A stretch of DNA of 64,000 bases from Draconibacterium sediminis (GTDB lineage: Bacteria; Bacteroidota; Bacteroidia; Bacteroidales; Prolixibacteraceae): contig NZ_JRHC01000006.1 of the NCBI RefSeq assembly GCF_000949475.1, forward strand, positions 186,001 through 250,000, given 5' to 3'. Shown piece after piece: positions 9,862 through 18,344 of this stretch. The first letter of the stretch is position 1; the number at the start of each line of letters is the position of its first letter. A program made the position numbers and the translations under genes. The notes beneath the pieces were generated by a model, which searched no databases, was not told where the DNA came from, and saw only the letters and a program-made list of their open reading frames with translations.

Positions 9862-11325
9862 ATGATTATAGTTTTTGTTGCCTACCTGGTTATTTTAATT
9901 GGTATTGTAGCGTATTCGGCACGTCGTTCAAAAACGAACAACGACTTTGTTCTTGGTGGTAAAAAAATCTCCGGTTTTTCACTGGCTTTATCAGAACGTG
10001 CAACGGGCGAATCGGCCTGGTTACTTTTAGGTTTAACAGGTCATGCCTACGCAGAAGGAATGGCATCGTTGTGGGTGGCCTTAGGATGTGTAAGCGGTAT
10101 TCTGTTTTTATGGATATTTCTGGCCGAACCACTGCAAAAACTTACTGATAAAACAGGTGCTTTAACGGTTCCAAGTTTGTTCTCAGCCAAATTTAAAGGT
10201 ACCCAACGTAGTTTCGGAATTCTCTCATCCCTAATTATTATATTCTTTTTTGTACTGTACATTGCAGCCCAATTCAGTGGTGCTGGTAAAATATTCAACG
10301 ATACCTTTAAAATCGATCCTTTCTGGGGGATGGTTATTGGCTCAGCTCTGGTAACTTTATATACCATGTTGGGTGGATTTATAACCGTTGTTGCCACCGA
10401 TGCTTTTCAGGCAGTTCTGATGGTGGTTACCTGTGTTGTGCTGCCCATTATCGCACTCGGTATTGCAGCAGCGAACAATATTCACGTGGCCGAAGCCATT
10501 TCGCAGGCGAATTATCTTGTACCTCGAAACATTGATTCGGTAAAACAAGCCACCGGCGGTTTGCTTGTTTTAAACGGATTAAGCTGGGCATTTGGTTATA
10601 CAGGCCAGCCACAATTGCTTACACGTATGATGGCCATGCGTAGCCAGAAAGAAACCCAGCAAAGCCGGGTGCTGGCAATTATCTGGACACTTTTAGCTTA
10701 TGTTGGCGCTTTTATGATCGGGATTATTGGTTACCAGTTGGTACAAAATGGCATTTTAGGAGATGCAGCGGCTTCGGTAGCCGCCGATTCGGAAAAAATT
10801 ATGCCCATAATGGTGATGACACTTCTGAATCCGATTCTGGCCGGAATATTGTTGTCGGGAGCCGTTTCAGCAATGATGTCAACAGCATCTTCGCAACTAA
10901 TGGTCGTATCATCGTCGATGACCGAGGATTTCTATCTGCACATTACCAAAAAGCAGATTGAAGAAAGGCGAATGCTGTTTCTGAATAAAATACTTACGCT
11001 TGCCGTGGGACTGGTAGGTTTTGTTTTGGCCATCACTATGGAAGATACGGTTTACGGACTGGTTTCATACGCATGGAGCGGAATTGGAGCTTCATTTGGG
11101 CCCGCGATTGTTTTACTCATTTTCTGGAAGAAACTTTCGAGAGCCGGCGTTTTTGCCAGTTTAATTACCGGTACGCTATCGGCGGTAATATGGAAAACCT
11201 GGCTGGTTGATGCTACTGGAATATCAGAACGTCTGGCCAGTTATCTGCTGGCATTTTCAATGGCTGTTTTGTTTAGTTTTATTTTCCCTGAAAAAGAAAA
11301 ATGGTCGGAGCCAAAAGGAATTTAA
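9862..11325 (+). CDS. putP: Sodium:solute symporter, PutP (Na+/proline)-like
   Basis: Member of the SSS family with about 13 membrane helices and 487 aa, expected to import proline or a similar solute with Na+. Diagnostic stretches are 'NNDFVLGGKKISGFSLALSE' with the following 'ATGESAWLLLGLTGHAYAEG', 'GWFITVVATDAFQ'-like helix 5, 'LSWAFGYTGQPQLLTRMMA', and 'SGAVSAMMSTASSQLMVVSS' with the conserved Ser/Thr pair that binds Na+. The ATG at 9862 is chosen because a promoter -7 box ends at 9835. Substrate is inferred from resemblance to PutP; a pantothenate or other SSS substrate is possible but less likely. Confidence 0.85.
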   Translation: MIIVFVAYLVILIGIVAYSARRSKTNNDFVLGGKKISGFSLALSERATGESAWLLLGLTGHAYAEGMASLWVALGCVSGILFLWIFLAEPLQKLTDKTGALTVPSLFSAKFKGTQRSFGILSSLIIIFFFVLYIAAQFSGAGKIFNDTFKIDPFWGMVIGSALVTLYTMLGGFITVVATDAFQAVLMVVTCVVLPIIALGIAAANNIHVAEAISQANYLVPRNIDSVKQATGGLLVLNGLSWAFGYTGQPQLLTRMMAMRSQKETQQSRVLAIIWTLLAYVGAFMIGIIGYQLVQNGILGDAAASVAADSEKIMPIMVMTLLNPILAGILLSGAVSAMMSTASSQLMVVSSSMTEDFYLHITKKQIEERRMLFLNKILTLAVGLVGFVLAITMEDTVYGLVSYAWSGIGASFGPAIVLLIFWKKLSRAGVFASLITGTLSAVIWKTWLVDATGISERLASYLLAFSMAVLFSFIFPEKEKWSEPKGI

Positions 11326-11375
11326 CAATCTTAACGATTTTTAATTTTGACGCAGTAAAAATAGACCTTATTCAT

Positions 11376-11405
11376 TTTGTCTGGCTGAATATTCTGTTAT
11401 CTTCG
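11376..11405 (+). promoter_or_regulatory. promoter of the SDR-VOC operon
   Basis: TTTG at 11376-11379 and TATCTTCG at 11398-11405 (one mismatch to TAnnTTTG) are 18 bases apart, 24 bases before the ATG at 11430. Confidence 0.55.
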
Positions 11406-11429
11406 TGGCACGCTGAAAGTATGTAGTAA

Positions 11430-12224
11430 ATGGATTTTTGGGGAAAGACAATTTGGATTACAGGAGCATCGTCGGGTATTGGCAAAGCGGTGGCAATTGA
11501 GTTATCGTCGAACAACGTAACGCTAATTCTTTCAGGCAGAAAAGAAGAGGCTTTAAAAGACACCGAAAAACTCTGCATAAAAAACGGTTGCCAAACCGTT
11601 ATTCTTCCTTTCGATTTAGGTAACGAAGAATCGATTGAAGAAGCTGCTCAGTTCATCAAAGAAAACAATATCAAAATTGATGCGCTATACCAGTTTGGCG
11701 GAATAAGCCAACGTTCGTTTGTTGCCGAAACTCCGATTAGTGTTGATCGTAAAATTTTCGAAGTAAATTATTTTGGAACAATTGCCCTAACCAAAAAGGT
11801 TTTACCGCAAATGATTAAAAATGGAGGCGGACAAATTGCGGTTACCTCCAGTATAGTTGGTAAATTTGGATTTCCATACCGGTCGTCGTATTCGGCATCG
11901 AAACAAGCCTTACACGGTTTTTTCGAAAGTTTAAGAGCCGAGAATGCAAAAAACAACATTGCCGTTTCGGTTATCATTCCCGGACGAATAAAAACAAATA
12001 TTTCGGTGAATGCGATCAATAAAGACGGTAAAACACACGCACAAATGGATGCCGGCCAGGACAAAGGCATGTCGGCTGAAAAATGCGCAAAAGTGATTTG
12101 CAAAAAACTGAAAAAAGAGAAAAAAGAAATATTGGTAGGTGGTTCAGAAGTTATTATGGTACACATCAGGCGTTTTTTGCCGCGTTTGTATTATTACATG
12201 GCTTCACGCGTAAAACCATTGTAA
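11430..12224 (+). CDS. Short-chain dehydrogenase/reductase
   Basis: Cytoplasmic NAD(P)-dependent oxidoreductase of 264 aa with a Rossmann fold. 'TGASSGIG' at residues 11-18 binds the cofactor, and the catalytic residues Ser141, Tyr154 and Lys158 are all present ('YSASK'). The usual NNAG motif reads 'QFGG' at 88-91, a noticeable change. 'SGRKEE' after strand 2 suggests NADP preference. The C-terminus has a basic, aromatic tail that may touch the membrane, as in DHRS7-like SDRs. Substrate unknown. It is followed after 21 bases by a VOC-fold gene, so the two probably share a transcript. Confidence 0.88.
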   Translation: MDFWGKTIWITGASSGIGKAVAIELSSNNVTLILSGRKEEALKDTEKLCIKNGCQTVILPFDLGNEESIEEAAQFIKENNIKIDALYQFGGISQRSFVAETPISVDRKIFEVNYFGTIALTKKVLPQMIKNGGGQIAVTSSIVGKFGFPYRSSYSASKQALHGFFESLRAENAKNNIAVSVIIPGRIKTNISVNAINKDGKTHAQMDAGQDKGMSAEKCAKVICKKLKKEKKEILVGGSEVIMVHIRRFLPRLYYYMASRVKPL

Positions 12225-12245
12225 ACATATAAGTATACAGTAGAA

Positions 12246-13319
12246 ATGAAAGCACAAATAAACGGAATCCAGCAGTTAGGAGTTGGTGTTGAAGATCTTC
12301 AGGAAGCATGGAAATGGTATCGCGAACATTTCTCGATGGATATTCGAATGTTTGAAGATGAAGCCACAGCAGAGTTGATGCTGGCACATACAGCAGGAAA
12401 AACACGCGACAGAAGAGCTGTTTTGGCGCTTAATATGCAAGGTGGCGGAGGTTTTGAGATATGGCAACATACCGGGAAAAAACCTGAACCGATAAATTTT
12501 GAAATTCAACTGGGCGACTTGGGCATTAACATCGGAAAAATTAAAACCGAAAATGTACAAGCCGTTTACGATAAATTCAGTGCTTCGGAACTGAACCTGC
12601 TCACTCCTATTTCAAAAGATCCGGCCGGAAACGACCACTTCTTTATGAAAGACATTTACGGAAACATGTGGGAAATAAAAAACCAGGAAGGTGTTTTCCG
12701 TAAAAAAGAAAAGTCGTTGAGTGGCGGTGTGCTGGGAACAATTATTGGTGTGAAAGACATGGACACCAGCCTGAAAGTGTACCAGGAAATTCTGCAATAC
12801 GACGAAATTGTATACGATGAAACCGGCGTTTTTGAAGATTACAAAGGTATTCCGGGGGGCGATAAGAAATTCCGTCGAGTTTTACTTCGGCATTCCGATG
12901 TAAAACAAGGCGCTTTTAGTCCGTTTTTCGGGCAATCGGTTATTGAGTTGGTGCAGGCTTTTGATTACGAACCAAAAGACATTTACGAAGGAAGAATTTG
13001 GGGTGATCCGGGTTTTATCCACCTTTGTTTTGATATAAACGGAATGGACCAATTCCGCGAAAAAGCAAAAGCTATTGGTTATCCGTTTACCGTTGACAGT
13101 GCAAAGGCGATGGAATCATTCGATATGGGCGAAGCGGCCGGAAATTTTGCTTATATACAAGCACCGGAAGGAACGTTGATCGAGTTTGTGGAAACCCATA
13201 AAATACCAATCGTTAAAAAAATTGGCTGGTATATCGACCTGAGAAAAAGAGGTTACCACCCGCTCCCGAAATGGATTATGAATATGTTCCGTTTTATGCG
13301 GGTTAAAGACAAGAAGTAA
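12246..13319 (+). CDS. Two-domain VOC (glyoxalase-like) protein
   Basis: 357-aa protein with two vicinal-oxygen-chelate domains in tandem, at about residues 4-125 and 155-300, each with the betaalphabetabetabeta layout. The first ends in 'KDPAGNDHFFMKDIYGNMWEI', the second in 'IQAPEGTLIEFVE'. Acidic and His residues at the ends of the domains resemble VOC metal ligands. The family includes glyoxalase I, dioxygenases and resistance proteins, so the reaction cannot be named. Pairing with an SDR suggests a small catabolic or detoxifying unit. A terminator follows at once. Confidence 0.8.
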   Translation: MKAQINGIQQLGVGVEDLQEAWKWYREHFSMDIRMFEDEATAELMLAHTAGKTRDRRAVLALNMQGGGGFEIWQHTGKKPEPINFEIQLGDLGINIGKIKTENVQAVYDKFSASELNLLTPISKDPAGNDHFFMKDIYGNMWEIKNQEGVFRKKEKSLSGGVLGTIIGVKDMDTSLKVYQEILQYDEIVYDETGVFEDYKGIPGGDKKFRRVLLRHSDVKQGAFSPFFGQSVIELVQAFDYEPKDIYEGRIWGDPGFIHLCFDINGMDQFREKAKAIGYPFTVDSAKAMESFDMGEAAGNFAYIQAPEGTLIEFVETHKIPIVKKIGWYIDLRKRGYHPLPKWIMNMFRFMRVKDKK

Positions 13320-13332
13320 AAAATAATCCTAT

Positions 13333-13370
13333 AAAAAAGAGGAGATGCATACTGTATCTCCTCTTTTTTT
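13333..13370. terminator. bidirectional terminator between VOC gene and galM
   Basis: Stem GAGGAGAT / ATCTCCTC (13339-13346 and 13356-13363), flanked by A6 on the left and T7 on the right, so it can stop transcripts from both convergent genes. Confidence 0.9.
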
Positions 13371-13384
13371 ATGCACATTATTCC

Positions 13385-14509
13385 TTATTCAACTGAGAAC
13401 TTGTAGATAGTAGCAGACTTTAAAGTCTCACCTGGTTTTAACAATGTGGTTGGGAAATTAGGTTGATTTGGACTGTCAGGAAAATGTTGGGTTTCCAAAC
13501 AAAAACCGGTTCTTTTTGTATAAGCTTTTCCAGCTTTTCCTGTTTCAGTGCCTTTTAAATGGTTGCCTGTATACAACTGCACACCGGGTTCAGTTGTTCT
13601 CACTTCCATATATCGGCCACTTTCAGGCTCGTAAGCACTTGCAGCAAAAGCAAGTTCACCTTCGGCTTTATTAATTATATAGTTAAAATCGTAACCACTT
13701 CCATACTTCAACATAGGATGGTCATTGTCAATTCTTTCACCAATTTTATGCGGAGTAGTAAAGTCCAGAGCTGTTCCTTTGATGTCAGCAATTTCACCAG
13801 TAGGAATCATTGCCGAACTAGCTACCGGAGTTGATTTGTCAGCATTAATTACAAGAATATGGTCAAGAATATCACCGTTTCCTTCACCCCGCAAATTAAA
13901 ATAACTGTGGTTTGTTAAATTAAAATGACATGCTTTATCTGTTGTAACTTCATAGTCAATCTTCAACTCGTTTTCATCGGTTAAAGTATAGGTAACCTGC
14001 ACTTCTTTATTTCCCGGAAAGCCAAATTCTCCATCAGCACTTTCCAGGCTAAAAACAACTGAGTTATCATTTTCCTTGTAAACCCAAACTTTTCGGTACC
14101 AACTATCCGGCCCGGAATGTAAACAAGCTTCTCCATTGTTTACCGGAAAATTATACGTTTCGCCGTCGATTGTAAAACTGGCATTGGCAATTCTATTTGC
14201 AAAAGGCCCAACTACAGCCCCATGACTTGCACCATATTCCTGGTACTCTTCAATCGATTTAAATCCTAAAAGCACATCAGCGAACATCCCGGTTCTGTCC
14301 TGTACATAAATCGAAACAATTTTGGCTCCGTAGTTGGTCAGTGCAACCGTCATTCCGCTTTTATTTTTTAAAATAAAAAGTTGGGTTGTTTTCCCGTCTA
14401 TCACGCTCTCAAAATCTGATTTTGAAAAAGGCATTTCTATTTCTTTTTCCTGTTTACCTGAACAAGATATAAATAATAGAATCAGTATAAAAAGGCTTAG
14501 GTTTTTCAT
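13385..14509 (-). CDS. galM: Aldose 1-epimerase, lipoprotein
   Basis: Mutarotase interconverting alpha and beta anomers of galactose, glucose or related sugars, 374 aa. The N-terminus MKNLSLFILILLFISCSG is a lipoprotein signal with Cys16, so the enzyme is probably surface- or periplasm-anchored rather than cytoplasmic, as often seen in Bacteroidota. The catalytic acid His201 ('NLTNHSYFNL') and base Glu339 ('GFCLETQHFPDSPN') are present, along with the substrate-binding 'GPFANRIA'. The open frame continues upstream, but ATG 14509 gives the perfect lipoprotein signal. A monocistronic gene. Confidence 0.93.
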   Translation of the reverse strand: MKNLSLFILILLFISCSGKQEKEIEMPFSKSDFESVIDGKTTQLFILKNKSGMTVALTNYGAKIVSIYVQDRTGMFADVLLGFKSIEEYQEYGASHGAVVGPFANRIANASFTIDGETYNFPVNNGEACLHSGPDSWYRKVWVYKENDNSVVFSLESADGEFGFPGNKEVQVTYTLTDENELKIDYEVTTDKACHFNLTNHSYFNLRGEGNGDILDHILVINADKSTPVASSAMIPTGEIADIKGTALDFTTPHKIGERIDNDHPMLKYGSGYDFNYIINKAEGELAFAASAYEPESGRYMEVRTTEPGVQLYTGNHLKGTETGKAGKAYTKRTGFCLETQHFPDSPNQPNFPTTLLKPGETLKSATIYKFSVE

Positions 14510-14654
14510 TCTTTTATAGATTATTAAATTAGGCTTATAAAAATAATAAATATACATTTCAATTATAAACTATTAGAAGTTAAATTATAAGTAAAAGCCC
14601 AGAAACAGGTTTAAAAAATCAGGTATGATTCATTCACGAAAACTCGCAAAAGTC

Positions 14655-14686
14655 ATTGTGGATATCGAATTTGTAGCTTTCATTTG
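14655..14686 (+). promoter_or_regulatory. possible promoter of the serine dehydratase gene
   Basis: ATTG at 14655-14658 and TTCATTTG at 14679-14686 are 20 bases apart; the -7 box has T instead of A at its second position. It ends 18 bases before the ATG. Confidence 0.4.
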
Positions 14687-14704
14687 CACAAGATAATTTA
14701 GCTA

Positions 14705-15910
14705 ATGGAATCGATAAAAGAAATCTATAAAATAGGCCACGGCCCTTCAAGCAGTCATACAATGGGGCCGAAAAAAGCTGCTGAAAGGTTTTTGGCAGAA
14801 AACAAAAATGCAGATCATTTTGAGGTAACCTTGTTCGGTAGTTTGGCCGCCACCGGAAAAGGACACCTCACCGATTTTGCCATCGAACAAAGTTTTGGCA
14901 GCCGTCGGTTACAAATTAACTGGGAGCCGAAAACCTTTATAAAAAGGCATCCAAATGCGATGTGCTTCAAAGCTTTCGACAAAGCAAATAACCTTTTGAA
15001 AGAATGGACTTGCTACAGCATAGGTGGAGGTGCAATTATCGATGATTATACGGAAACAGAAACCGTTGATGTGTACGAACACACCACGATGGCAGAAATA
15101 CTGAACTGGTGTAACCGCAACGGAAAAAGCTTTTGGGAATACGTGGCCGAGTTTGAAGAACCCGATATTTGGGATTACCTGGAAGAAGTGTGGCACGTAA
15201 TGTTCGACAGTATTAAACGTGGATTAAAAACAGATGGCGTTTTGCCCGGAGGATTAAAACTTCCGCGAAAAGCACAGAGTTTTAACACCAAGGGACGCAA
15301 TTTTGCTACACCATTTAAACGACGTTCGCAATTGTTTTCTTACGCACTGGCAGTAATGGAAGAAAATGCTTCGGGAGGTAAGATAGTTGCAGCTCCAACC
15401 TGTGGAGCAAGTGGCGTTATGCCTGCAATTCTAAAGTATTTCCAAAAAATTCATAATACCGATAAAAAAGGCATTATCAGGGCATTAGCTACTGCGGGGC
15501 TCATCGGGAACCTGGTAAAAACAAATGCATCGATTTCAGGAGCAGAAGTAGGTTGTCAGGGAGAAGTGGGAACGGCCTGTGCAATGGCATCGGGAGCTGC
15601 TACACAAATGATGGGTGGTACCATCTATCAGATCGAATATTCAGCTGAAATGGGCCTCGAGCATCATTTGGGATTAACCTGCGACCCGGTAGCCGGGCTG
15701 GTACAAATTCCTTGTATCGAGCGAAATGCATTTGCTGCCGAACGGGCTGTTTCACACAATAATTATGCATTACTAACGGATGGCCGTCACCGCATCAGTT
15801 TTGATGAAGTGGTGGAAACCATGTATAAAACAGGGATAGATTTGCAAAGTAAATACCGTGAAACATCGGAAGGCGGACTGGCCATTTTTGATGCTTTGCC
15901 AAACTGCTGA
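14705..15910 (+). CDS. sdaA: L-serine ammonia-lyase (iron-sulfur, single chain)
   Basis: Cytoplasmic L-serine dehydratase, 401 aa, converting L-serine to pyruvate and ammonia with an oxygen-sensitive [4Fe-4S] cluster. The beta domain begins at the N-terminus ('IGHGPSSSHTMGPKKAAERF') and is fused to the alpha domain. Conserved cysteines lie in 'APTCGASGVMPAIL', 'GCQGEVGTACAMASG' and 'LTCDPVAGLVQIPCIERNA', which contain the cluster ligands of this family. The reliance on a labile cluster fits a low-oxygen lifestyle. It converges with a small lipoprotein gene one base after its stop. Confidence 0.93.
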   Translation: MESIKEIYKIGHGPSSSHTMGPKKAAERFLAENKNADHFEVTLFGSLAATGKGHLTDFAIEQSFGSRRLQINWEPKTFIKRHPNAMCFKAFDKANNLLKEWTCYSIGGGAIIDDYTETETVDVYEHTTMAEILNWCNRNGKSFWEYVAEFEEPDIWDYLEEVWHVMFDSIKRGLKTDGVLPGGLKLPRKAQSFNTKGRNFATPFKRRSQLFSYALAVMEENASGGKIVAAPTCGASGVMPAILKYFQKIHNTDKKGIIRALATAGLIGNLVKTNASISGAEVGCQGEVGTACAMASGAATQMMGGTIYQIEYSAEMGLEHHLGLTCDPVAGLVQIPCIERNAFAAERAVSHNNYALLTDGRHRISFDEVVETMYKTGIDLQSKYRETSEGGLAIFDALPNC

Positions 15911-15911
15911 T

Positions 15912-16634
15912 TTATCGGTTGGGATAGTTTTCAATGGGGAGTTCAATCTCAACCACATCGCCTTGTTTCCATTTTTTTGCAATTACACAGTAACTGCCCG
16001 GCTGCGTGAAATATTTTACATTTTTTACGATTACACTCGTTCCTTCGGCCCACTCCGGTATGCGAATGTACAACTCGATGTATTGCCGTTCCGTCATCCC
16101 GAAATGTAAACGTACACTTCCTGATTCAGGATATGTTGTTTCCTGCCGTATAGTAACATCACCACCTAGCGAGTGCTGATAATTAATTTCTGCCGGTTTA
16201 AACAGGTTTACGTAAATATGATCAACACTTCGGGTAAACACAAAAGGCTGTATATAGTCCTCCGTTGTTTTATTTCGGGCAATCTCCTCCAGTTCCTTAG
16301 CATATTTTGCATCAGCAGTTAGTTCAAGCAACAATCCATTTATTTCAATCCAGGCGGGTAATTCCGTGCTATCACAAATGGTTTCGTTTTTATTGGTATA
16401 AAACTGATCGTATTTTGCTTTAAAAACCTGTAAATCAAAGGCTGAATCTTGCGCATCAAACTGTGTTACAAAAGTAAAAAGTCCTTCGAAAGGCCCGTAA
16501 TTCCAACTATCTTTCTGTGTTACAGATGTATTATCGACAGAAATACGCTCCGATTTTTTTTCTGGAAACTGATCTTTATACGTGCACGAAAAAAGCACAA
16601 TAAACAGGAGAAGAGAATAAAGCTTAGGATTCAT
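15912..16634 (-). CDS. Lipoprotein resembling the C-terminal beta-sandwich of GH127
   Basis: 240-aa lipoprotein (signal MNPKLYSLLLFIVLFSC, Cys17). Residues about 135-235 resemble the non-catalytic beta domains that follow the alpha/alpha barrel in GH127/DUF1680 beta-L-arabinofuranosidases: 'HIYVNLFKPAEINY', 'IRQETTYPESGSVRLHF', 'LYIRIPEWA' and 'KKWKQGDVVEIELPIE'. The catalytic barrel with its Glu and zinc cysteines is absent, and no separate barrel gene is nearby. It may be a decayed enzyme remnant or a free-standing sugar-binding protein. This is a family resemblance judged by eye; no enzymatic function should be assumed. Confidence 0.6.
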   Translation of the reverse strand: MNPKLYSLLLFIVLFSCTYKDQFPEKKSERISVDNTSVTQKDSWNYGPFEGLFTFVTQFDAQDSAFDLQVFKAKYDQFYTNKNETICDSTELPAWIEINGLLLELTADAKYAKELEEIARNKTTEDYIQPFVFTRSVDHIYVNLFKPAEINYQHSLGGDVTIRQETTYPESGSVRLHFGMTERQYIELYIRIPEWAEGTSVIVKNVKYFTQPGSYCVIAKKWKQGDVVEIELPIENYPNR

Positions 16635-16716
16635 TTGTAGTAACTTTTGAGCTTATTAACAGTACTAAATTGGAAGTGTTCAATTTAATAGCGAATAAAA
16701 GTTTATTAAAAATTAA

Positions 16717-16749
16717 TTTGTTTTATAAGAATTAATTTCCATAACTTTG
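16717..16749 (+). promoter_or_regulatory. promoter upstream of the MATE gene
   Basis: TTTG at 16717-16720 and TAACTTTG at 16742-16749 are 21 bases apart. The start point would be near 16755, leaving a leader of about 125 bases before the MATE ATG, unusually long compared with other genes here. Confidence 0.6.
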
Positions 16750-16776
16750 TCAAATTCAAATAAAAGAGAACTAAAA

Positions 16777-16824
16777 ATGAATATCTCAATAAATATTACC
16801 GTCACCGATTGCCGACCGTTCTAA
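16777..16824 (+). CDS. possible 15-codon leader peptide before the MATE gene
   Basis: ATG to TAA, encoding MNISINITVTDCRPF, lies inside the leader. A 7-bp hairpin GCCGACC / GGTTGGC (16811-16817 and 16825-16831, one G-T pair) overlaps its last codons and stop. A ribosome on this ORF would open the hairpin. It may be a regulatory leader peptide, or chance; nothing but position and structure supports it. Confidence 0.3.
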   Translation: MNISINITVTDCRPF

Positions 16825-16880
16825 GGTTGGCCACATGAGATTATTCAATTAGTTTATTCATTTATTTCCATATTTTTATC

Positions 16881-18320
16881 ATGTTACGCAAAAGAGTAAG
16901 TGTTTTGTCTTTACAAAAACTAAAAGACATTGATTTAAAAGAGCTCTGGATCGATGTAAAAGAAGCAATTGGCGGTACAGAGCGCGATTTCACTAAAAGC
17001 AGCCTGGGTAAAGCCATTTTTATTTTGGCTGTTCCTATGGTGCTGGAGATGATCATGGAATCGGTTTTTGCCGTAGTCGACATCTTTTTTGTTTCGAAAC
17101 TTGGCGCTGATGCAGTGGCAACGGTAGGACTCACCGAATCGGTAATGACCATTGTTTACGCTGTTGGAATGGGACTTAGTGTGGCAACGACGGCTCTTGT
17201 TTCGCGAAGAATTGGCGAGAAAAACAACAAACAAGCCGGGGTTGTGGCTTTTCAGGCGATGATGGTTGGTCTGATATTTTCAGTTTGTATTGCCATTCCC
17301 GGTGTTCTGTTTGCCGGTGAATTTTTAAAGCTAATGGGTGCAACTGACTCCATGGCTGCCGAAGGCTACCTCTTCCCTGCCATTATGTTTGGCGGAAATG
17401 TGGTAATTATGCTGTTGTTTATTATTAACGCAGTATTTCGCAGTTCGGGCGATGCAGCCATTTCAATGCGTGTAATGTGGCTGGCCAATATTATAAATAT
17501 TATTCTCGATCCATTATTGATTTTTGGAATTGGTCCTTTTCCTGAACTTGGACTTGCAGGTGCTGCAATTGCCACTACAACAGGGCGCGGTTTGGCAGTA
17601 TTATACCAGTTTTACCTTTTGTTTGGCGGGCGTCACCGAATCCGACTGTACTGGCACAGTTTAAAAATACAGTTTAACGTTATGCTGAAACTGGTGAAAA
17701 TATCCGGTGGTGGCATTTTGCAAAACCTGATTGCAACTTCAAGCTGGATTTTGCTTGTTCGTATTATTGCCGTTTCGGGTCCTGAAGCGCTGGCAGGTTA
17801 TACCATCGCCATTCGTATAATCATTTTTGCGCTGCTTCCTGCATGGGGACTTAGCAATGCTGCATCAACGCTGGTTGGGCAAAACCTTGGAGCCAATCAG
17901 CCCGAACGTGCAGAACGATCGGTGTGGATTACCGGCTATGTAAATATGATCTTCATGGGAGTTATGGGTATAATACTGGCTGTTTTCCCCGAGTTCTGGA
18001 TAAAACTGTTTATCGGCGAAACCGCAGTTGTTGACAATGGAACACAGGCGCTGCGTGTTATCAGTTTTGGGTTCTTGTTTTACGCGCTGGGAATGGTGCT
18101 GATGCAAGGTTTTAACGGAAGTGGCGACACGATTACACCTTCAAAGATCAATTTTATGAGCTTTTGGTTGTTCGAGATACCATTGGCCTATTTTCTGGCA
18201 ATTGTGCTGAATATGGGCTTGTTTGGAGCTAGTATGTCGATTGTAATCGCCGAAACGTTTCTGGCAATCACAGCGCTGTATTTGTTCCGAAAAGGCAAAT
18301 GGAAACAACGAAAAGTGTAA
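16881..18320 (+). CDS. MATE family efflux transporter
   Basis: Inner-membrane Na+- or H+-coupled multidrug/toxin exporter of the MATE/DinF family, 479 aa, with about 12 helices in two homologous halves. The first repeat starts at about residue 40 ('LGKAIFILAVPMVLEMIMESVF'), and the second half has 'LPAWGLSNAASTLVGQNLGANQPERAE'. An unusual cytoplasmic extension of about 40 residues precedes helix 1 and holds Arg/Lys and Asp clusters. The leader contains a possible regulatory ORF and hairpin. rsgA follows after 24 bases and may be co-transcribed. Confidence 0.9.
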   Translation: MLRKRVSVLSLQKLKDIDLKELWIDVKEAIGGTERDFTKSSLGKAIFILAVPMVLEMIMESVFAVVDIFFVSKLGADAVATVGLTESVMTIVYAVGMGLSVATTALVSRRIGEKNNKQAGVVAFQAMMVGLIFSVCIAIPGVLFAGEFLKLMGATDSMAAEGYLFPAIMFGGNVVIMLLFIINAVFRSSGDAAISMRVMWLANIINIILDPLLIFGIGPFPELGLAGAAIATTTGRGLAVLYQFYLLFGGRHRIRLYWHSLKIQFNVMLKLVKISGGGILQNLIATSSWILLVRIIAVSGPEALAGYTIAIRIIIFALLPAWGLSNAASTLVGQNLGANQPERAERSVWITGYVNMIFMGVMGIILAVFPEFWIKLFIGETAVVDNGTQALRVISFGFLFYALGMVLMQGFNGSGDTITPSKINFMSFWLFEIPLAYFLAIVLNMGLFGASMSIVIAETFLAITALYLFRKGKWKQRKV

Positions 18321-18344
18321 ATTTATCTCTTAAGACTTTTTATC

